From Echinostoma caproni (Eukaryota > Platyhelminthes > Trematoda > Plagiorchiida > Echinostomatidae), in NCBI GenBank assembly GCA_900618425.1, contig UZAN01040276.1:28919-69153 (forward strand): a stretch of DNA of 40,235 nt, in the 5' to 3' direction. Under the pieces are notes generated by a model. It made no database searches. It was not told the origin of the DNA and saw only the letters and a program-made list of their open reading frames with translations. Every line of letters begins with the position of its first letter. Position 1 is the stretch's first letter. Shown here in pieces: positions 9,888 through 20,973 of the stretch. The position numbers and the translations under genes were made by a program.

Positions 9888-12800
9888 CTGGTAAATATGT
9901 CTACAAACAAATGCGACAAAATTTACGAAACAAACTTGTGTGAATATTGACCAACTACGCCCCACCCCCAACCACCCACCTGCATCACTGCGGATATGAG
10001 AGTGATGTGTAGAAACATACACAGTGATATACTAGCTAAGTTTCTCAGTCGTAAATTAAATCGCACCCAAGGATACAGCGCGGGGACAGACAGCCTACTT
10101 TGTGCAGCTCAAACAAATCATCTGAAATTTATCGAACGTACGCTGGTTGATGCTAGATCAAAAGCCAAGAAATAGAACAAATTAGACGGCCAACGGTGAA
10201 CGCCATTTACCAAACCCTTGTTCTTATGGTGACTGAATATCATTGACCTGTATATCTAGGGTGAGTAGAATCGAAAAGAGCAACACGAATTTTCTCCCAT
10301 ACTCCTCCTCCAGATTAAGTGTTAAACAGCTTGGAATCGGCGAGGAATCTTTAGAAAATTACCCGATGAGTTTTGCATCAGTTTACGAGCATTTTTCCTC
10401 ATGGAATTCAATAACATATGCTGTCTCAGAAACCTCATTGTAACGATGTTTCTAATGCATGTATACAGTATACAGTATTGCAAGTTTGTCTACATGAAAA
10501 ACCCATCGACAATAATTATCCTACAATTGTGACTACATAAAACTACATTACATAGTAAATCGTAAAAGTAAGTAAACAGAAGCTTACAGCGCATTGAATG
10601 CTTTAGATATCAAAGTTTATGGCTCATTTAATTTTCAAACCGCCAATTCGCATAAAATCCATTTGAGTTCACGAGTACTCGGTATTCGCCTTTTGAAATT
10701 TGCTGCATCACTCAGCATCGTTGAATGTTTGCAACTTTCAAAAAACAAAAGTTTGTTTATTCTTGCATTTGTCAAAGTATTCAGTAAAACGTCGATTTTT
10801 AATTTGATTGCACTTATAATTCGGCCAGGAAAAATGAAGCTAATCCAGAGAAGATTAAACAAATTTGGTATGCAAAGTGTGATTTTCGAAATTCCTTCAA
10901 ATTGATTCTCTCCATTATTTGTTCCCAGCCCATCTATTTTGTATGTTCACGATTTCTATCAGCTTACAACAATCTCGAAGTCCTCTATACTACTTATTTA
11001 CTAAGAACTTCACCGAGAGATGCAAAATGAGTTTACTGGGAAAAGGGCAATATGGTAACCTGAAATTCCGTGTCAATAAACCACGAAAAGAACAGTCACG
11101 TTAGGGTGCTAAACTGACTAAACGCACCTTGGTGAAGACCTGATCTAAAGTTTATCGAAACGCAGCATAAAGGTTTCATGTTACCGTGCATCCGAAACTT
11201 TCCAGTTCACTACTCCCAGCGATTCTATACCTTTGTCTTAGAACACCTTGGGTTAATACGGTGCTGGAGCTCATTTCCCTTGATTACAGGCAGTGTGGGT
11301 GTATAGCGCGTTTAAAGCAAATTTAATAACCGAAATGCCTCGATGTTGTTTATAGAAAGACGTCATTTTGATACTCCACTCAGAAAAATTCAAGTAAAAA
11401 TTTGGCATTGGAAGGCGTCAATGGGTTATTATAATCACGGTAAAATTTGGTAGTCCATATGTTTAGCGCATCTGTTTCACAAACAAAAGGTTAACTTTGG
11501 AGTTGTTTATCCAGGAAAGTACCTTACACAAAACAAAGTGCTTTTGTTTTCAGGATTAAATCTTTTTCATTTCCCGTTTTTCAAGATAATGCCTTTTCTT
11601 AATTTTCATCGCACTTTTGTCGTCCACTAAAGAAACAGAAGAAAAACACTATTCAAATCTTATGAAAGAGAATTAAATAACCTGTTTGGTATTTAACCAC
11701 TCTCCTTTTTAAATCATTAGACACATAATCGATCACATATGAGTGCAAAATTCCGATTAATTCCGGAAAGATTCAGGAAAATACAGAGGAGCTTCAAATA
11801 CCGCTCACGTTTCCGACACAAACCGCTACGCAGAAATAAGCGAACCATTTCGAATCGATTGCAACATCGAATCAACTGCGACCAAGGAATTTCAGCTATG
11901 TACGATCCACAAGAAAGAAAGCAAACGCTTAGATGAAAATCACTTTGTAGTTAATCGAGACTCATTTTCAATGCTTTAGAAATTTTTGTTACAAATTTCT
12001 GTTGACAATTTAACAATTGAGGAGGTAAACGAACTATTGAAAAGGTGCATTCATGTGCCATGAGTTGCAGACTAGACACATTCTACGTATAAATATTGCA
12101 ATGTTAATATGCCAAAATGACACCAGTTTGTGTGATTTTGGTCATGCAGGCGAGTAGGCTGCACATTTACCGCTTTGATGTTTTGCTCATCGGGGGTCTG
12201 ATAACATTCACGCAAACAACAACAAATATTTCATCACTTCATATTTGTTTTAATCCACAGGATATAAGTAGCTGATTCGCGTAAATGGTGTAAATGTAGT
12301 GTTCATAAATATAGCATAACTTTATCCATACGAACTATGTGAAATGCATCTGATTTTGCATGTTAATGCGGTTCTGTCATGCAAAAGAAACCTCTGATTC
12401 GTGCAACTGATAGTTCTGACTGAGATGATGTGGGTCCACTTTACGTGGTAATTGTGCTAGACATTTCTATAGACTGAATGCGAATCATCCGTGTGTAGCG
12501 TGTGAACAGGCAAAACAAAAATGAAGTGGATTAATGAGTGGTAAATATATATAGAAGATAATGAAATTTTGATTTAGTATAAACGGTGGAAAGCACCAAA
12601 GCTCGTTAAACATTCATCCCGTCTGGAAAAATGCATATAATTATCATGCAAAATCAAGCGGATATATTGATTTGGTGAAAATGTTATCACCAGAAGCAAT
12701 AAATTTGTTAACTTCAATTATATCATTTCAAATAGACACAAATGATGCTCTCAAACCTCTTAATATTTCACAAAACCAATAACAGAACTTCAACCCAAAT

Positions 12801-13309
12801 TGGTTGAAGACGAAGGGGAGTTGTGTTACATAGTTCACAGAAGAAGTTAAACGGTCCCATCAGATGCCCCGACCTATAAGTGAAATAACCAATATGCCAC
12901 GTTCTACCTGTGGCGTTCTGCATTTGACTCCTCATTGGGTCCATAGATTTGCAACACAAATGTGACCTAAGAAAGTAAAAACGAGAACTCCCTTTCGTTT
13001 TATGATTTAGAAGTAATAAACCCAACTTATTCAGCATCCTATACCGTCTTTAATTTTATTTCAACCATTGGCCCTTTTTGTGTAATTTTGGAACTGGTTT
13101 CTAGGGAAGTTATGCCACTCCCCAATAAGACCGACTCTTCTGGACTTGGTGATGTTAGAAATTGCAGAAAAAGAAATCAGTCATCAAGCATTTAAGGAAA
13201 ACATAGTATATTCTGCTAATTAATCCTACCCAGTTTCCAAAAATGGAACGACATATTCCAAACTGCATGCGCTAAAAAGAAAGATTTTATCTATGATTAT
13301 TCTACTTAC
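9888..13309. other. No gene seen
   Basis: Long AT-rich stretch. Frames up to about 100 codons at 10594-10905 are Ile/Lys/Phe/Ser-rich and overlap on both strands, as expected by chance. No supported feature. Confidence 0.6.
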
Positions 13310-13384
13310 CTTCGGGGGATCTTACGGACATGCGCATGGTATGATTAAGTTGTATGAATACTTTCAAAGAGTTGTGTAGTTGCA
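13310..13384 (-). CDS. Candidate internal exon, minus strand
   Basis: The acceptor GTATAGCTTAAG ends at 13385, with an upstream T-rich stretch and a branch-like GTAGTAAT. The donor is ideal (GAAG then GTAAGTAG). The 75 nt are open in one frame (two bases, 24 codons, one base) and encode QLHNSLKVFIQLNHTMR, then MSVRSPE. No family recognised. It lies about 140 nt from the SINE/hammerhead repeat. Confidence 0.28.
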
Positions 13385-13522
13385 CTTAAGCTATACGAAT
13401 TACTACGTCGAAAACAAAGTTTTTCTCCTAGCCGCTAGTGCTGAGATGCATAAGATGCGATGTCTGCATTAGGCTGATTGATTGGTTGCATCGTATCAGG
13501 CCTGAGAAGAATAGAAAAGGAT

Positions 13523-13690
13523 CTGACCAGCTGCCTCGTGGCCAAATAGATAGTATGCTTGCGTTCTACCGTGAGGTCACGGGTTCGACCCCGCCATTAG
13601 GTTGATGGAGTCACACTTCTGACGAGACACAAGCAAGACAAAACAGCTACTCACTGATTCTTACCCTTTCACTTAAGAATTCATTTGCTC
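13523..13690 (+). repeat. tRNA-derived SINE carrying a degenerate hammerhead
   Basis: An A-box-like segment (GTGGCCAAATAGATAG, from 13538) and a perfect B box GGTTCGACCCC (13582-13592) form a tRNA-derived head. About 26 nt further on, on the same strand, is a hammerhead remnant at 13619-13650. It retains CTGACGAG and a terminal AAAACAGCT, but the conserved GAAA has become AAAA and stem I no longer pairs. The 12-mer GATTCTTACCCT just downstream (about 13657-13668) also occurs beside the intact hammerhead (about 22520-22531), suggesting one repeat family. By established knowledge, a Pol III head followed by a hammerhead is the layout of schistosome ribozyme SINEs. Confidence 0.6.
13619..13650 (+). 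ncRNA. Degenerate hammerhead ribozyme (probably inactive)
   Basis: The core CTGACGA is intact and the 3' part matches the intact minus-strand copy at 22438-22482 (CAAGAC, then AAACAGCT). The first base of the conserved GAAA is changed to A, stem II pairing is lost, and the flanks that should form stem I are not complementary. It is best read as a decayed relative embedded in the SINE. Confidence 0.5.
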
Positions 13691-13719
13691 CTTAGACGAA
13701 GAAACTCATCAGATAGTGT

Positions 13720-14903
13720 TGAATGAAAATAGACAAGATCTACAACTTCATAAAGCACCAGACTCAGCACAATTTTCCTTCCTTCTTGACGACTTCAGAG
13801 TAATGAAATCAACTGGAATGCATTACACTTACAGTGATGCCCATAAAGGCAATTGCATTCATTTGCAGCATGCCGCAGATTAGCTTACTATAGCGTTACT
13901 GAAATCAGTCCGTAGAGTGTCTTAACTGCATGACTAACGCTACGAGCAAAAATGGTATGCAATTTGAATATAGTATAAAAAGAAAACAATTCAGTCGCAT
14001 TGAGTCACCTCACTGTGCTTTTGCTTTTAACAACATAATACGTTTTCGCGATCAGCGTCCATTAAGGAAAGGTATTCAGTAATTAGTTGAGAAGGTGATT
14101 TACCAATCACCGGCCAAAATTCTCTTGCATTCCAACTAGTTATTTCTTAATGCACCTACACTTTTGGCGTCAACGATTTCTTTTATCATGACCAAGGCAA
14201 AATTATTTAATTCCGGCAGGATTATATGTTTCCGGTCAATAATCAACTAAATAAATACTTTTTAGTCACATGGGTTGGGTAAATTTACTTTGCAACACAC
14301 GGAATAAGTCATTTGATGAAAGGCTTTGTGTATTTAATGATCTAAAAAATGATATTAGAAAACTCGTTCGTTTTTATTTAGCTTGTCGGAATAGTGTACT
14401 TATAAATTATCTACTGGGAACTGGAACAATGTCAAGAAAACGGCATCAGATAAAGAAAAAACAATCATTCCAGTACTGATCGAGTTTGTTATTTCTGTAA
14501 GTCTGTAAGAAAAAATCTTACCATAGATGGATGCGAGTTAAAAAAAACATTTCTTTTAAATTTTCTAACGCATGTAACTTATCATTTCACAGCTGAATAA
14601 GTATATAACAAATAATCAGACAATGATAAATTGATCGTTGATCTTTCTTTTCGTCTGATTTACCGAACACATTTCGGACAGATTTATCAGTATCATCATA
14701 CAACATCTTTCAATCGTTCCTATTGAAAATGAGACATCCCTTTCTTGCTAAACTAATTGGTTTTATTCGTTCGTGAGTTTTTTCTGGGACATTTGGTAAC
14801 AGTCCCACTCCTTTCTTTTTCCGTGTGCTAAAATTGGTGTAATATTCGAGTTGTTCTGATTATTTCATTTATTCGACTGTAAAACTAAAAACTGACTTCA
14901 ACA
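13720..14903. other. No gene seen
   Basis: AT-rich sequence between the SINE and the tRNA-Arg-like relic. No supported feature. Confidence 0.6.
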
Positions 14904-14975
14904 GTGTCTGTGGCGTAGTGATAACGCTTATCGATTATTCTCTTTCTCCATTGAGTTATTGATCTGAGAGTAACA
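14904..14975 (+). repeat. tRNA-Arg-like SINE head or tRNA pseudogene
   Basis: The stretch TGTGGCGTAGTGATAACGC resembles the A-box half of a eukaryotic tRNA-Arg (typically GTGGCGCAATGGATAACGC). The expected B box is strongly decayed (GAGTTATTGATCT at about 14954). It is read as an old tRNA-derived repeat rather than a gene. Confidence 0.3.
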
Positions 14976-15316
14976 TAACTTTTGTCTCAACTATTAAACT
15001 TAGATTGTCATAAAAGCGTTAGAGAACTTCAAGAGAAATTGATCGAAGCAAATGGTAGTATTTTTTTCTGCCACGGTTTGATTTATGTACATCAGTCATT
15101 CAAAATCTGTTAGGTCAACTATTTTCATGTACTCTCATAAATACAACTACCGAATTCGATCATGTTGTTGCTATCTCACACAAACTGATCAGTGAATAAA
15201 CAGACGATCACCAAACTGGCACAGTTGCGATGTTAAATACCCCCGCTAAAACGCTAGCCGTGTCTGCGCCATTAGCTCGCCAATTCGTTATCAACCGGTA
15301 ATCGTGCAGTAGCTAG
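14976..15316. other. Leader region of the microexon model
   Basis: AT-rich, becoming GC-richer at 15240-15330. That patch also shows an imperfect inverted repeat (CCCCG and GCTAGC against GCTAGC and CGGGG). No exon was assigned. Confidence 0.4.
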
Positions 15317-15417
15317 CTGACGGGGCCGCATTGGCAAAATATTATTGAAACTTATTCCCATACAAAACAGTTGCTCCTCAAAACCGTACCGGAAGATATT
15401 TTCCGTTTTGGACAACC
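15317..15417 (+). CDS. Candidate exon 1 of a microexon-containing gene, function unknown
   Basis: Open for 33 codons plus two bases from a weak acceptor-like GCTAG at 15312-15316 to a consensus donor GTAAGTAA at 15418. The peptide starts LTGPHWQNIIETYSHTK and ends PEDIFRFGQ, a balanced composition unlike the surrounding random frames. An in-frame TAG lies just upstream, so the segment must begin by splicing or further within; a second acceptor-like CAG at 15368-15370 would give a shorter version. The two leftover bases (CC) join in frame with the microexon at 15538 or 15541. No family was recognised. Confidence 0.35.
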
Positions 15418-15537
15418 GTAAGTAATTAGTGATTTAACTCCTTGCTACACGTTGTCCGTAATTGCTTGCCGCCGAATCGGACAAGGCACTAGTTTCTCTG
15501 TTCCCTCTCTCACTAACTTATCTTTTTATTTTGCAAG

Positions 15538-15554
15538 TAGTGAGCCATCCGATG
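15538..15554 (+). CDS. Candidate microexon (14 or 17 nt)
   Basis: A branch-point-like CACTAAC at 15511 is followed by a long pyrimidine tract (15514-15533) and two overlapping acceptors, GCAAG (exon from 15538) and GCAAGTAG (exon from 15541). After 14 or 17 bases comes a good donor, ATG then GTAAGA at 15555. Joined to the preceding candidate exon, either form stays open (P-SEPSD or P-EPSD). Joined to the next, the last G makes GTG with the TG at 15652. Microexons are established in flatworms, notably the MEG genes of schistosomes, but those are mostly multiples of three, which these are not. Confidence 0.35.
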
Positions 15555-15651
15555 GTAAGAGATAAAGGTGATTCCTATACAGTCCATTATTTGCTGACTC
15601 ACCTGTTTCAATGCCATAATTCACATCTTGATTTGTCTTTTATTGACTCAG

Positions 15652-15773
15652 TGAGCTTTAATAGCAGGCATGTTTTATACGTTTGTTTTCTTATGAATCA
15701 CGATTCCATAGGAACACGATTTGGTTTTGGTTTTGCGAGGAACTTAACGCACTTATCTACAAACCAAGAATGA
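15652..15773 (+). CDS. Candidate terminal exon following the microexon
   Basis: The acceptor has a strong tract (TTTGTCTTTTATTGACTCAG, ending 15651). Taking the G from the microexon, the frame stays open for about 40 codons and ends in TGA at 15771-15773. The peptide begins VSFNSRHVLYVCFLMNHD and ends LTHLSTNQE. No AATAAA is seen close after the stop, so this may not be the true end. Phase agrees across all three segments, which is the main support. Function unknown. Confidence 0.3.
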
Positions 15774-15876
15774 CGTCAAACTCCATTATTGCACGCGATA
15801 CAATTTGCAGAATAACAATTCAAGGATTTGGTAAGAAGGTAGTTATTAAAAGATAACTAAATTGAAATGTATGCAG

Positions 15877-16006
15877 TCTCCCGGTTTAAGGGAAAACAGT
15901 ACGGTGCTTCCTATCCAAACAATGAAAGCCGACAGAAGATACTATTCGGTATACTTTTTACCACAAACAGTAGCTCCAATAAAAAACTTTATTTTATACC
16001 AGTAGG
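15877..16006 (+). CDS. Weak candidate exon downstream of the microexon model
   Basis: An acceptor-like ATGTATGCAG ends at 15876. The frame is open past a possible donor near 16006 (GTAGGTAATGG) and continues to a stop at 16131-16133. The peptide includes KGKQYGASYPNNESRQK. The pyrimidine tract is poor and the opposite strand is also open over part of it, so chance is a serious alternative. Confidence 0.15.
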
Positions 16007-16826
16007 TAATGGATCACAAGTAAAATCCAGTGCGTTGGAGATGAAATATCGAATTGCTCTCGCTCAACGCTGCGGAGGATACGCGAAATCGCTCCATTTC
16101 TGTGATCCGGATACACAGAAGTCATTTTACTAGGCAATTGCACAAGAAATGTGTTCAACTGATTTGCTATACAAATGCGCAATTGGATGACAACTAAGTG
16201 TGATATACTACCAACTATAGGCAAGATTGAATCGATTGTAAACTAATTCAAGTCTCTCATTAGTGCTTTGCATTGTTCATTATTAACAAAAACTGTCCGC
16301 ATCCTAGAACCACGTGAAAGATTTTGCTCAATCATACATTTTTCCATTTAATCTATGCCCACGGAATAACAATATCTGATTTTTAGGAGTGAAACGGCCT
16401 AGAATGTCAACTCCTGTGGTGAACATCTGGTATGATGATCTTTTTGTTTGTTCCTTTGACGATATCGCACCTGAGCTTCTGAGCAATTGTGTTGGTTATT
16501 TAAGCTATCTTTGCAGAAACGAGAGCTTAGTGTCGGTTTATGTTTAAAGGCGACCAACAGGCAATGATGTGAGCAGATGGTATAAATCATCTCCTTCAGT
16601 TATTATTTGGTGATTTTGCTATTTGAAAGGGTATCTTACCTGAAAAAATGGGAAAGATCTACAGCTAATAGTGCAAATCTGTTCAATCATCGAGTCACAG
16701 AACTTAAGTACAAGTATGCTACATATTTTTCTAGATGTGTCGCTCCTTCTTATAGAGTCATCGAAGCACTAATCCTATTGTTATATTGAATATTTCTCGA
16801 ATTATTGTACCCGACACTTGCACTAG
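16007..16826. other. No clear gene
   Basis: A minus-strand donor-like site (CAG then GTAAGA) lies near 16635, with an open 21-codon stretch before it. It is too weak to call. Nothing else seen. Confidence 0.45.
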
Positions 16827-16995
16827 ATGGCTGTAAAGTAATTCACCTTCTACGAATGAAAGAACGCATAAGACGTGCTTTTCTCGAAGCCCCAATGATC
16901 GCACTCGCTATGCGAATTTTTCGAGCAGAAGAAGTAATAACATTGCTGGAATCCCTGACCGACTCCACAATGAACCTGTTTTTGCAGTTAATCAG
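16827..16995 (+). CDS. Candidate exon encoding amphipathic helices
   Basis: The acceptor CACTTGCACTAG ends at 16826; a possible but non-ideal donor (CAG then GTTTGT) follows at 16996. The frame is open throughout (two bases, 55 codons, two bases). The peptide is rich in Leu, Ala, Glu and Arg with helical periodicity, for example RMKERIRRAFLEAPMIALA and then RAEEVITLLESLTD. No family was recognised with confidence; alpha-solenoid proteins have this texture. Codons are GC-richer than the flanks, which favours real coding sequence. Confidence 0.3.
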
Positions 16996-19717
16996 GTTTG
17001 TACCGGGGAAAAATCAGTGAAAACTCACAGAAGAATACCGTATTGTGTTTTCGGCAGCGTGATCGATTTGTTTCGTTGATCCAAGTAGATATACACGGTG
17101 GTAAAATGAGCACGTGAACACAGACCACAAGAAATCAACATACAACCGAGAAATGAAAGAACAGATTGTGGACAGTGAAAACGATCATGAAGGAGGAAAG
17201 ACGGAGTGAAATATTTAGGCAGCTGAGCAAACATATCGCCAAGTGCAAGGGGAGAAATGAAGTACACAGAGGATTGAGTGACTGATTTTTCTCAGGTAGC
17301 ACGCATATTTACTTGGTACAATTTGAATGGTAAATTGATTGGACGATAACCATCGGAGTTTCTGGAAAAAAAGTTGTATTGTAAAACTTGTGTTTTATCT
17401 ATACTATGAGAAATAAACTGGAATAAGATGAACAAGCAATGACGCGTCTCAAACTGCATGAAATACAAATTGAGAGAGTTCACAACAGTTGAATGGAATA
17501 GAATAGGGTGCATAAAATGAAGAGTGACTGTGTTCATAAATACACAGAAATCTCAAGAGGAAATTAAACGAGATCTTTATGTAAAATCAGTGCATATTAT
17601 GATCGAAGTATTTTAGGACAAGCACAACTTCTTGGAATCCATATCTCATTCAAACCAATAATTCTGTAGTACACTTAAAATCTCGGTCAATTTCTATTGG
17701 TTTAGTATTCCATTTTGATTTTATCTTTCACTCAATTCCTATTGCCTTGCTTCCAAATGTTCGACACAAAAAATGCACAAACTCAGTGGCCCTGAAAAAT
17801 GGTTATTTCATGGTACTTTATCGTTTGATATGTGCATGCACTTTATTCTATTCCTAGCCATCTCTAACCGTTAATCCATTGTTTTTTAACTGTGTAACTC
17901 CTGGAAATAAATTCTATGACGATCCAACTTTGATTTATGATGGCTTAAGTTGTAGCACGCACCTATTGAGGAAACCAATTCAATAAATATTTCTAGTAAG
18001 TTTCCTCGACATATTTTTACTATAGCTACAGCCTAACTTCTGCTGATAGCATTCTTGTGCGTTGCGTTTGGAAATCTCGAAGAACTAACACGTCATCAGA
18101 AGAAATGCAAGATCATGATATATGTAGACTTGCTTTGAAGAAGAAAAACCGTTTAGTCGAACTTTTCTATCGTTATCAATATTTTAAAACAGGACGTAAT
18201 TTGAAACGATCAGATTGACTTCTGAGAGTTTCGAAGTTATTGGTGGACAGTGTATTTTGTTGTTTTGGAGCTAGAAGTTTCCAATCCCGCGTGGGCAGTT
18301 CTATTTTTGACCTCCGTGGCACACCTCTGATGTTTCGTTTTGATAATTGTGTAGAATAAACATGATTTTCTCGTAATTTCGTTGCTCCATGGAACTTCGT
18401 GAGAAAATAAGCCCCATTCCCAGCTTAGGTGTACTACTTTCTGCCAGTTACAATTCTCCAATCCGGAACATTCATTCCGCTTTGTCCGATTCAACAATTC
18501 TTTATGAGGACAAATGTCGCGGGATGTAGGTGTTTCGTTTCATCTCCTCAGTCGCTCACCTGGAGCAAACTGGTCAATATATTACACATTTGACTGGTCA
18601 ATCATGATGAACAAATACTTGCAAGTAGGCAAAGAATACTGGACATGAAAGTAAACGGTCGACTCCTAGCTTAATACTTTGATTGTGTCACAACCTTGTA
18701 TGCGCCCAAAATAGAGCGATATAACGGGTCGAGCAGCAATTTGTCAATTGCCAAAGGTCTGGTATTATGATTAGGTAATAGTGGTTTAGAAGACGTAACA
18801 GGGTCTTCTAATCATGATAAGCTTCCTAAAAATATCCCCGGGTTACCCGTCATCACCTGACTACCAGCTGTTGGTTGTTTCATCGATTTCGCCAACCTTT
18901 TTGGAATGTATTTGATCATCCGTTTTGCTAGCTAATAATTTGTCTGCTTATATATGCGCCAACGCGACTGTAGGTAAGCCAGTACACAGAGACAGAATCA
19001 GCTTGCCAGCGATGTTCGCGTTTGTCCAGATCAATATCGAGAGTAGAGTCAATGAGTCTGAGTTGGGCATGTGGGAATATGCGAACGAGAGCTGACCTGT
19101 ACGTATCATTGTAAATGTGATCACTCTTGAACGAAAGCTTAACGCCGATGGCCTTTTGCTAACGTTCAGGGTTGGTCTACCTTTGGGGAATGAATGGTCC
19201 ACAGTATATATCTATGCGTTGATCTTTCACTTCAATGTCTACCGCTCCTCTATTGTACCCTATTTAGCTGATAATCTCAGTAACTATGATTGAATGGTAT
19301 CCAAAAAGCGTCCAACTGACTGAAACCACCGTATGTGAGTTTATCTTTACCGTTACATTGTACATATTGTGCATATACATATATATATATATATATACAT
19401 ATTACCGATACATTGTATTATACGCACGTTCATTTATTTTCTGTATTTATTTGCGTTAGAATGGGTATGCAGCAGGGGAACATTTACCTCTCGTGGTCTA
19501 TAAAGCATCTACTTGATTTTGATTAACTTGTAGACCGCCCCCTCCGTGATTACCTCCATAACGGTGGGCTTTTTGTGAGATAGCGTTTCCGCATACAGTA
19601 GACTATTCTGAATATTTCTGTGCAATATCTCCAATAATTACGAATCATAAAGTTCAGGATACTATATTATGCCCCATCGCAATCATGACTTACATAAGGC
19701 TAACAACTAAATTTCAG
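16996..19717. other. No gene seen apart from an AT microsatellite
   Basis: AT-rich with short frames on both strands. A small inverted repeat (TTAGAAGAC with GTCTTCTAA) is at about 18785-18810. A minus-strand CAG/GTGAGC donor-like site near 18556 lacks a convincing exon. Confidence 0.55.
19379..19397. repeat. AT dinucleotide microsatellite
   Basis: Nineteen bases of perfect alternating AT, inside a wider TACATATA-rich patch. It generates a spurious Tyr-Ile open frame on the plus strand. Confidence 0.95.
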
Positions 19718-19813
19718 TCACAGCTGTACAGCGTAGAAGACAGTGATTTTTCGAAACTTTTAGGAAAATCTGCGAAACTTTTTTCTCGGTTGACTGGAAT
19801 GCTTGCTGAATAA
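19718..19813 (+). CDS. Candidate exon upstream of the BAR-like segment
   Basis: Branch-like CTAAC and ACTAA precede the acceptor ATTTCAG (ending 19717). The only open frame runs 31 codons to TAA (19811-19813), just before a donor-like GGTAGCA. The peptide includes SVEDSDFSKLLGKSAKLFS and ends TGMLAE. It looks protein-like and helical, but the stop falls before the donor. It is therefore either a terminal exon, an inactivated exon or chance. It lies 226 nt before the candidate BAR-like segment on the same strand. Confidence 0.25.
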   Translation, partial: SQLYSVEDSDFSKLLGKSAKLFSRLTGMLAE

Positions 19814-20039
19814 GGTAGCATGCAGCCACGATCTACTTTTTTGAGGATCATAAAAGTATAAAGATCTGATAGATGGATAAGAACGACAGGCAATTAAATC
19901 TGTGTACAGTAGATAATTTGGATCCATATGCATTCGAATGACGTTAGCACGTATTGGTTTTCAAGTCTTCCAGCAAGATTGAATAGACATGGCTAATGAT
20001 GACCAATCTACGTCGAAACAGCTTTACTTCTTTTTTTAG

Positions 20040-20338
20040 GGGTCAGAAAAGATAGCCGATGAACTGCAAAGTGAAACTAGAAAAACAGACTGGCACAAGA
20101 ATATGAAGATATTGGACTGGCATATTACAAACTGACAAAGTTCACAGACGTGGACAGAATGTATTTGAAATTTGGGGACAACATGTTGAACGTCAGAGAT
20201 CCAATGGAGATGGTCACCGATAAAAAACCCCAGGAATTTCATACAATTAACCCGGGATACCGGTTCAAAGTTAAACGAATAAAATCAAATGGGAAAGTCG
20301 AAAGTAAGATGCAGAGAGGCGGTTTACTTCATCTGTGA
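20040..20338 (+). pseudogene. BAR/sorting-nexin-like coding segment with a one-base frameshift
   Basis: A strong acceptor (CTTTACTTCTTTTTTTAG) ends at 20039. Frame 1 is open for 15 codons, starting GSEKIADELQSETRK, up to an A-run at 20081-20085. It then makes little sense and stops at about 20133. One extra A there would continue it into the third frame, which reads NRLAQEYEDIGLAYYKL, then FTDVDRMYLKFGD, and runs to TGA at 20336-20338. The spacing of charged and aromatic residues resembles the early BAR helices of SNX5/SNX6-type sorting nexins, which tubulate endosomal membranes. This similarity was judged by eye. The break may be an assembly error in a homopolymer, a pseudogene, or a false joining of chance frames. 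Confidence 0.35.
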
Positions 20339-20739
20339 TCAATTGTAACAATAATTAATATTCGCCGATTCAACGGCTGGGTATCGCAAACTGTAGCACT
20401 CGTTCATCTACTCCTTATTCTTGCAACCCCTGTATATGAATTCTGTCTTTACCTTGACTCTGCTCTCAGCATTTTTATCTTCGTTCTACTCTTTTTCCAA
20501 ATGGGCAGCCAAAAGACAGCAACCACTACCGATGAATAAAAGTGCATGGTTGATGATTGCAAGAACTGAAAACGGAAACTGAGTCAATAAAATTGCACCA
20601 TTGTTTTTTTCTATCTTATCGATGATTTTAACAGTGAAGATACTATTCTGCCGGTAGATACGAATAGATCTTTCATAGATCAACATAAGTTAAAGATGTT
20701 TTTCAGTGTTATTTTAATTAAGCTGATTGTATTATATAG

Positions 20740-20870
20740 AGTGCTACAAAGAAACAGCACCAATGAAGTGCTTAAGAAGGCGAGCTTCTTGGGGAGAGAT
20801 TGCGAAGGCAAATGGTGACTTGGAGGGTGTTTTTGAGTTTACTGAAGATCTTATGGAAATCAAAGCGTAA
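20740..20870 (+). CDS. Candidate terminal exon with AATAAA downstream
   Basis: The acceptor ends at 20739 (AATTAAGCTGATTGTATTATATAG). Two bases and 42 open codons follow to TAA at 20868-20870, and AATAAA lies at 20968-20973. The peptide includes CLRRRASWGEIAKANG and ends FEFTEDLMEIKA, acidic and helical. It is on the same strand as the BAR-like segment and 400 nt beyond it, so the two could be parts of one gene or pseudogene. The phase between them was not established. Confidence 0.25.
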
Positions 20871-20967
20871 ACAGCAACCAGAACAATAACCATGTCTTAA
20901 CCTATAGAAGAGAACACAAAACGATTCAAGTACACCAATACATATAAATATATTACTTATGAAAGTT

Positions 20968-20973
20968 AATAAA
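20968..20973 (+). promoter_or_regulatory. Possible poly(A) signal AATAAA
   Basis: AATAAA 98 nt after the stop codon of the candidate exon at 20740-20870. Weak on its own in AT-rich sequence. Confidence 0.2.

Noticed and set aside
10594..10905. 103-codon frame with an overlapping antisense frame
   Set aside because: Both strands open over the same stretch, Lys/Ile/Phe/Ser-rich, with no splice or domain evidence.
13705..13712. CTGATGAG on the minus strand, a possible second hammerhead core
   Set aside because: No GAAA segment with matching stems at the right distance.
19335..19526. 63-codon frame with Tyr-Ile repeats
   Set aside because: Produced by the AT microsatellite.
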